Source: Haemaphysalis longicornis
Taxonomy: Eukaryota; Arthropoda; Arachnida; Ixodida; Ixodidae
Reading direction: 5' to 3'
DNA: 64,000 bases
Assembly: GCA_013339765.2 (NCBI GenBank)
Contig: CM023453.1
Span: 29,155,868-29,219,867 of the forward strand
In this document: in pieces, positions 59,226-64,000 of the stretch
Layout of the letters: each line of letters starts with the position of its first letter
How positions within the stretch are numbered: position 1 is the first letter of the stretch
Notes under the pieces: generated by a model
The model's input: only the letters and a program-made list of their open reading frames with translations
What the model was told of the DNA's origin: nothing
Databases searched by the model: none
Made by a program: the position numbers and the translations under genes

Positions 59226-60470
59226 CCGTATTTACACGATTGTAGGTCGACCCTTTTTTTTTCAAATTTGACAATCTAATGTTGGGGGGTCGACATAGAA
59301 TCGAAATCGAACAGTCGTCTACCGCTAGTAACGGCAAGAGAAACGAGAAATCTGGGGTGCTATGAGGTGGGGACAGCTTTGCACCCTCGTTCCCATGGTT
59401 ATGGTCTAAAGTGTAAACCGCATCGGGCGTTTTCTGCTCACGAAAATGTGCCGCGCTGACGCTGCCGCGAATACCACCCGCATGCTGCGTGCTACGCGAT
59501 CGGCGGCGGCAGCATGGCGGCGTCACCATCCGCGAAGAGGTGCGCGTACATCTCCAGCGGCCGCTTCTAACCGCTCTTTAAGATATAACTGAAGGCACAA
59601 ACGAAGGCGTTTGTGCAGGAAAGAAGCAGATAATGTGGTCGAAAACGACACTATAAAGCATCATCCGCGCCGCTAGGGAAAACGCCAATCAAATATCTGC
59701 CACCGTGGTAGGCCTAAACATCTCCGGCGGTGCCAGCCGGCTGTCCCGAGCGCTTTCAAACATCCACCATGAAGAGCGTGCCTCCCCATTGGGACAAGTC
59801 GTCAGGCTCCTCCCACTGCCGCGCTCGTCCCACGTCATACCGACGCGTGAACTTAGAAGCTGGCACGCGCGCGGAATCGGCGATGCGGGTGTGAAAAAGT
59901 CGCCCTCGCAATGCTGTCGCGCACGAATTGCGTGCAAAAACGCGTCAAGAAGCGTTTTATTCGGCTCTAATAAACAAAATGAGTATTAGCAAATCCCTTA
60001 ATTCAATGCGCGGCGCTAACGTAGCCCAAATCATACCACATTGTTCGGTACACTTCCGAACGCGATGGTGGGAGGTTAATCGCTCGAAAGTGAATCGCGC
60101 GCGGCCGCTTCCGTCAGCCACCATGTTGTTTGTTTTGGTATCGTGCGGCAGTGACCGCTGCCGGTTGCTTGGATGGTTGTCATCTCGCAGCGAATGTGTT
60201 CTTCACGCTCAATTTACAGCGCATGGTTATTCCGGGTGCTTATACAAAAGCTTTTCTTTTTTAACATCTACCGTGCATACCGCGAGCGCACGGCTCTTGT
60301 GGGAGCATCGATCATTGATGGTAGAGCCGCCTTGTGAGTTGACAGAAGAGCTTCTCTTTGTGATACAATTTTCTAGGTGGCGCTCGCATTTTTTTTTTTT
60401 TTTTTTTTGAGAGATGCAACTTTTGGGGGTCGACCTACATTCGAGTCGACTTACAATCGTGTAAATACGG
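59226..60470. mobile_element. 1,245-bp non-autonomous TIR element, TA-flanked
   Basis: The left end CCGTATTTACACGATTGTAG and the inverted right end CCGTATTTACACGATTGTAA match over about 20 bases, with ggtcgac(c) blocks repeated inside both ends. TA lies at 59224-59225 and 60471-60472. No transposase is recognisable; the interior has GC-rich and CpG-rich parts and a poly-T run at about 60390-60408. The first bases (CCGTAtTTAC) resemble those of the pogo-like element at 49100. Confidence 0.88.
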
Positions 60471-60472
60471 TA

Positions 60473-61656
60473 CTAGTACCCCTTGACGGAAGAAATCTGC
60501 CGAGTAAATAATTCCTCATAATGGAGGCCTCAGTTTTGTACGTCTCGCAACAGAAAAGGGGTCTCCACCACCCGTTTCTTTTCCAGTCGCTGTAAATGGT
60601 GGGATCTCTGCTGCTGAAGCCCTCTATTCTATAAGCAAAGCTAAGCCGCACTTCAGCACCTATCAATTGCTTTTGAAATCCATCAGTGAAATGCTAGCAC
60701 CCAGTGGAACAAAGCAGTAGTTAATTAAGGGAGGCATAGAAGTGATGGTAAATAGCAGTAATAAATTTAGTGACGTGTTTGGGTCCTCCTTCCTCTTGTG
60801 TTTTTGTCTTTTTACGCTGTTTTTCAGTCATGGCATACCGACTCGCCGAAGCTTCCACCCTTTAATAAATTTAAAAATGCAGTCAATGAAGGGGCCACAA
60901 GTAGAGTTCTCCCACCAGGGGTGAAGTAGCAAGAGCAGTACGGCCTCTCAAGCAACAGGATGCTTGTGTGCAGCAACAATAATGTGATGTTGCTTTGGTG
61001 GGCAGCACTTGGTGCTGTCGATTTAGCCGATTTGGTTACAAGCGCTAATTTGCACTCCCCAGAAAGTCGGCTTGCTACACTGTGCTTGGCTTGGCAATGG
61101 TTTGTCTCTAATGACTGTTTCTGCAGTCGAGGGTGAATCCTGGGTTGTTCGCCTTTTTTCTTTTTCTCTTTTTTTTTTTTTTTTTTTCTTTCTTTATGCA
61201 ACTGCAAGGGTAGTAGCCGTTGTACTCTTGCCAAAGTTCACTGTTCTTGCTCTTGATAAACCTACCTTTTAAGTGACGGATGCACCCCTCGGGCTGGGAA
61301 AAAGAACGGCTTCTATGAGATTCATCAAGGTAAAGTTTGAGAAAGGACTGTGCCAGCGCTTGACATTAGTAGTACTTGATAACAGTATATCAGTGCTCTG
61401 GCCAAAGCAATGTTAATAGGCGAGGGTTCTGGTAAAATGGTCCTGATGAGAATAATGTACAATCGTCAAACACCAAGTTTGAAAGCAAAAATATGAATAA
61501 AGTGCAGATGGCTGGCTCAATGTGCAGGTATGAAATATCACAAATGCTAATTTGGTTGCAAGGTCTGTTGTAATTCACAGAATTGCAAAGATGCAGTAGT
61601 TCTCCACAATGTGTAACCACTAATGGGAGAGATGACCTGGTGTGGTGCCGTCATTA
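60473..61656. other. Intergenic, no gene recognised
   Basis: AT-rich with a long poly-T/CT tract at about 61158-61193. No exon or complete element seen. Confidence 0.45.
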
Positions 61657-61828
61657 CAGTAAAACCTCGTTACAAAGAGACACTCAAGGGAACCAAAAAA
61701 CGTGTCTCTCGTAACCAAGGTCTCTTCTATGCAATGTTGCTAACATGGCGAACATAGGAAAACCAACCAAACCGCTTTCTTTCAAATGTCTCTTATAACC
61801 AAGTGTCTCTTGTAACGAGGTTTTACTG
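61657..61828. mobile_element. 172-bp pogo-type MITE
   Basis: The left end CAGTAAAACCTCGTTACAA and the inverted right end are almost identical, followed on both sides by a gagacac / gtctct motif. TA precedes the left end; the right border reads TG, probably a mutated TA. The start CAGT(A)AAACCTCGTTA is typical of Tigger/pogo elements and resembles the ends of the element at 34670. Confidence 0.85.
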
Positions 61829-63196
61829 TGTAAGAAAAGCTATCGCTTGTTTAGCTCAACGAGTAACAAACCTATAACTTGCCATATTTTCGCAATTTTT
61901 AACGAATAGAAATAATGCATGCACAAACACAAAACAGATATTCCACAGCAATCTGTTCAACTGGAATAGCTTCCAGTGATGCCAAAAATTATACTAAGTA
62001 GGCACACTTTCTGGGTGAGGTGTTAAATGTGCACTACCACTGAAAGACTGGGGCAGATTGCACCAGACACCATGCCACCTGAATTCAGATACTGGTGTTT
62101 ATGACATTCCAGACATATGACATATTACTTCACCCATTCATGTATTCTGCTAGCAAATTTTTGGCAAGAACAGTTTTTTAGAGACTACTTGGGCTGCGTG
62201 GTACATGACTGAATTTTATACTACTCTTCTCCCTTGCTTAAATGGGGACGTCTGCGAAAAAAAATTCAGGAAACACTTTTCAATCGTACGATGGAAAATC
62301 CACAGCACTAATCACAGCCAGCACTGAACCAGCTCTGGCGTCAACAGAACCTGCATGTTGACATCTTAAAATGTCGGAGAGGCTGAACAAGCGCCGAGTA
62401 AAAAGAATAAAAAAACTTCCTGCCCAGGCACCCTCAGACCTTTTGTTCTTTCTCTCTCTTCCATGGTCATTGGAACTGTAGTGTCTTTAACAGCCTTTTG
62501 ACCTGCAGACCCATCGTTGAAGACCTTCTATGAGAGGGATGGGAATGGAAATGGTAATAACCCAGTTAGGCACTTTTCGTGGCCATTGTAACTGCTTGAA
62601 CATAAAGGGGAAAGCCCAACCTGCAGGTGGAATTTTTAAGGAAGCTTATTACTGCTGGCACAAACCTAGGAAATGCCTAGCAGTGTTTCCTTGACCTTCA
62701 AGCTCAGCCAAGGCCAAGCTACTGCCTCAGGCAGTTTTGTGGTGCCGACGGAAGCGACACCAACCATGCTTCAGGCCCCGACCGAACTAATTCGGTGAGA
62801 GCCTAGCATCTCGTTTGTCAACGAAGAGAAGCACTTCAAAAAGCACTCTGCGAGGGACGAACTCTAAACAGCATGCAATTGAAGCTTTGCTTCATGTTGA
62901 TTACCACCTGTGCATGGAATCCGTCAATCTTTTGTCCTTATGTCCATCTGTCGTGGCAGTTAAGTAAAACGTATTCAACCTCACTCGCCAAAATAAAAAC
63001 CGGAAAATATCCACCCAAGGGCTTCTTCGTGGATCTGTTCTGTCTAGCTGTTGACATCCAAGGACCACAAGCTGCTCATATTCCAACCCACTCAATCAGC
63101 TTAATACCCGTGAGTGTGCACACGAAAGGAGTATGGCTAGCCTTCCGTAACTAATCTTGGGGTGATGAAGATGATAGTGATGGGCCAGTGTGTAAT
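61829..63196. other. Intergenic, nothing recognised
   Basis: No coding signal or repeat boundary was identified. Confidence 0.45.
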
Positions 63197-63220
63197 AAAA
63201 ATTCGCTGCAGCGAATTTTT
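63197..63220. repeat. Perfect 24-bp palindrome
   Basis: The half-site aaaaattcgctg is followed directly by its exact inverse. The core ttcgctgcagcgaa has no spacer. It could be a cruciform, a residual transposon terminus or a dyad binding site. Confidence 0.85.
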
Positions 63221-63483
63221 TTTACATCCCTCCCGCTCTTTTTTTGTGGGGGGGAGGGGGGCATTAGGGGCTCAAAAAAGGAGAGGGGGAGTGTGGCACT
63301 ACTTACTGCAAATAGCCACAGTGCCTCGAGGAATTTTTTGTTTTTGTAGTTTTCTTGTGAACATGGAGAAACTGACTCGAGATAGCTTCAGGATAGGCCG
63401 CTACTGGAATTATTACCATTAGGGCGCCCAGTTTGATATACATACTGCCGGATAAACATTTTGTTGAGATGATTACGTGGCAC

Positions 63484-63726
63484 AACAAAATGTCTAACAG
63501 ATGCACTCCTACATCATCTTCCAGATATCTTGGACAGGATGTCTTTCAGAAGACACGTAAAGTTTAAAAAAAATTTTTTCGATACCTCACCCAGGTAACA
63601 ATGTAGCACAACATACTGCCTGACAAATACGTTCCTACCATACCTCCCGGATATCTTGAAAAACTTATTGCAACAAAATGTCTGACAGGTACGTTCCTAC
63701 CACACCTCCCAGATATCTTGAAAATG
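63484..63726. repeat. Three copies of a roughly 56-bp repeat, two in near-tandem
   Basis: Copies start at about 63484, 63609 and 63670, each running from caaca(a)aatgtctgacag-like sequence through tacgttcctacca to ctcccagatatcttg. Spacing is about 125 then 61 bases. A weaker version (atactgccggataaacattt) lies near 63441, so the array is probably longer and may extend past the window edge. Confidence 0.8.
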
Positions 63727-64000
63727 TAAGTAGAATAAAACTTAGCATTTGAAAAAGATGTTTTCAGGATGCCTTGTTTGAGATTTGTTGTAGTTGGCTT
63801 TATCAAATGCACTGTAAACTTCTTGTGAAAACAAAAGTGATTTTAGGATGTCTTGAAGCTGTTGAAAAAGAAGCATCTCTTAGACCTCCACGAATTGCAC
63901 TTCTTACTGATGACTTCCGTGGCTAAACATGTTTTAACTGTCACAAAGTGTTGTTAGGCATATACAAGACATCTTGTGTTACGTAAGAAGAGGGGTCGGA
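63727..64000. other. Window end, no gene
   Basis: The phrases gatgtcttgaagctgttg and acaagacatcttgtg near 63845 and 63965 echo the repeat upstream. Otherwise featureless. Confidence 0.4.

Noticed and set aside
63484..63726. A CRISPR array
   Set aside because: Unequal spacing, diverged copies and a eukaryotic context; this is a short tandem repeat.

Overview
This is eukaryotic nuclear DNA, most likely from a hard tick. The window has long introns, canonical GT..AG splice sites, and several copies of a tRNA-derived SINE whose body and tail match what I recall of the tick Ruka family, found in Rhipicephalus and relatives. Other LINE, Tc1/mariner/pogo-like and TTAA-flanked elements fill the introns. 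Exons are very GC-rich with GC-ending codons, while introns are AT-richer. This is an inference from repeats and gene structure; there is no species marker. Prokaryotic features such as operons, ribosome binding sites and CRISPR arrays are absent.

One protein-coding gene dominates: the plus-strand orthologue of MED13 (Drosophila skuld), the largest subunit of the CDK8 kinase module of Mediator. I could trace 26 coding exons from 11013 to the stop codon at 56112-56114, about 6.97 kb of coding sequence or about 2,320 codons. They were placed by matching conserved MED13 blocks, splice signals and intron phase. The first roughly 100 residues of MED13 were not found and probably lie upstream. Positions 1-11012 therefore look like the last part of a 5' intron or 5' region, with several CpG-rich patches, one MITE-like element, one 685-bp TIR element and SINE pieces. 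Three GC-rich exons (17, 19 and 22) carry six apparent frameshifts, several of them at G runs or GC repeats. They look more like assembly errors than decay, because the same exons keep conserved protein in every segment.

Region by region: 1-11012, 5' part with CpG-rich patches and repeats; 11013-15356, exons 1-5 (N-terminal Mediator domain and a conserved FBW7-type phosphodegron); 15357-22663, a 7.3-kb intron with two TTAA-flanked elements, LINE tail and SINEs; 22664-31070, exons 6-14 (low-complexity middle, rich in Pro, Ser, Gly and Gln); 31071-35888, an intron with a truncated LINE and a deleted Tigger-like element; 35889-43496, exons 15-22 (the MID/PIWI-like C-terminal half), including one GC-AG intron; 43497-53700, a 10.2-kb intron holding two adjacent TA-flanked elements, a degenerate tandem array, a SINE with a 12-bp target-site duplication and a pogo-like transposon; 53701-56114, exons 23-26; 56115 to about 58790, a probable 3' UTR; and the rest, intergenic with a large TIR element, a small pogo-type MITE and a short tandem repeat.

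I found no undescribed multi-gene system. The points most worth following are the mobile-element structures (related termini between the 49.1-kb and 59.2-kb elements, two elements sharing one TA, the decayed tandem array), the frameshift cluster in MED13, and the GC-AG intron.
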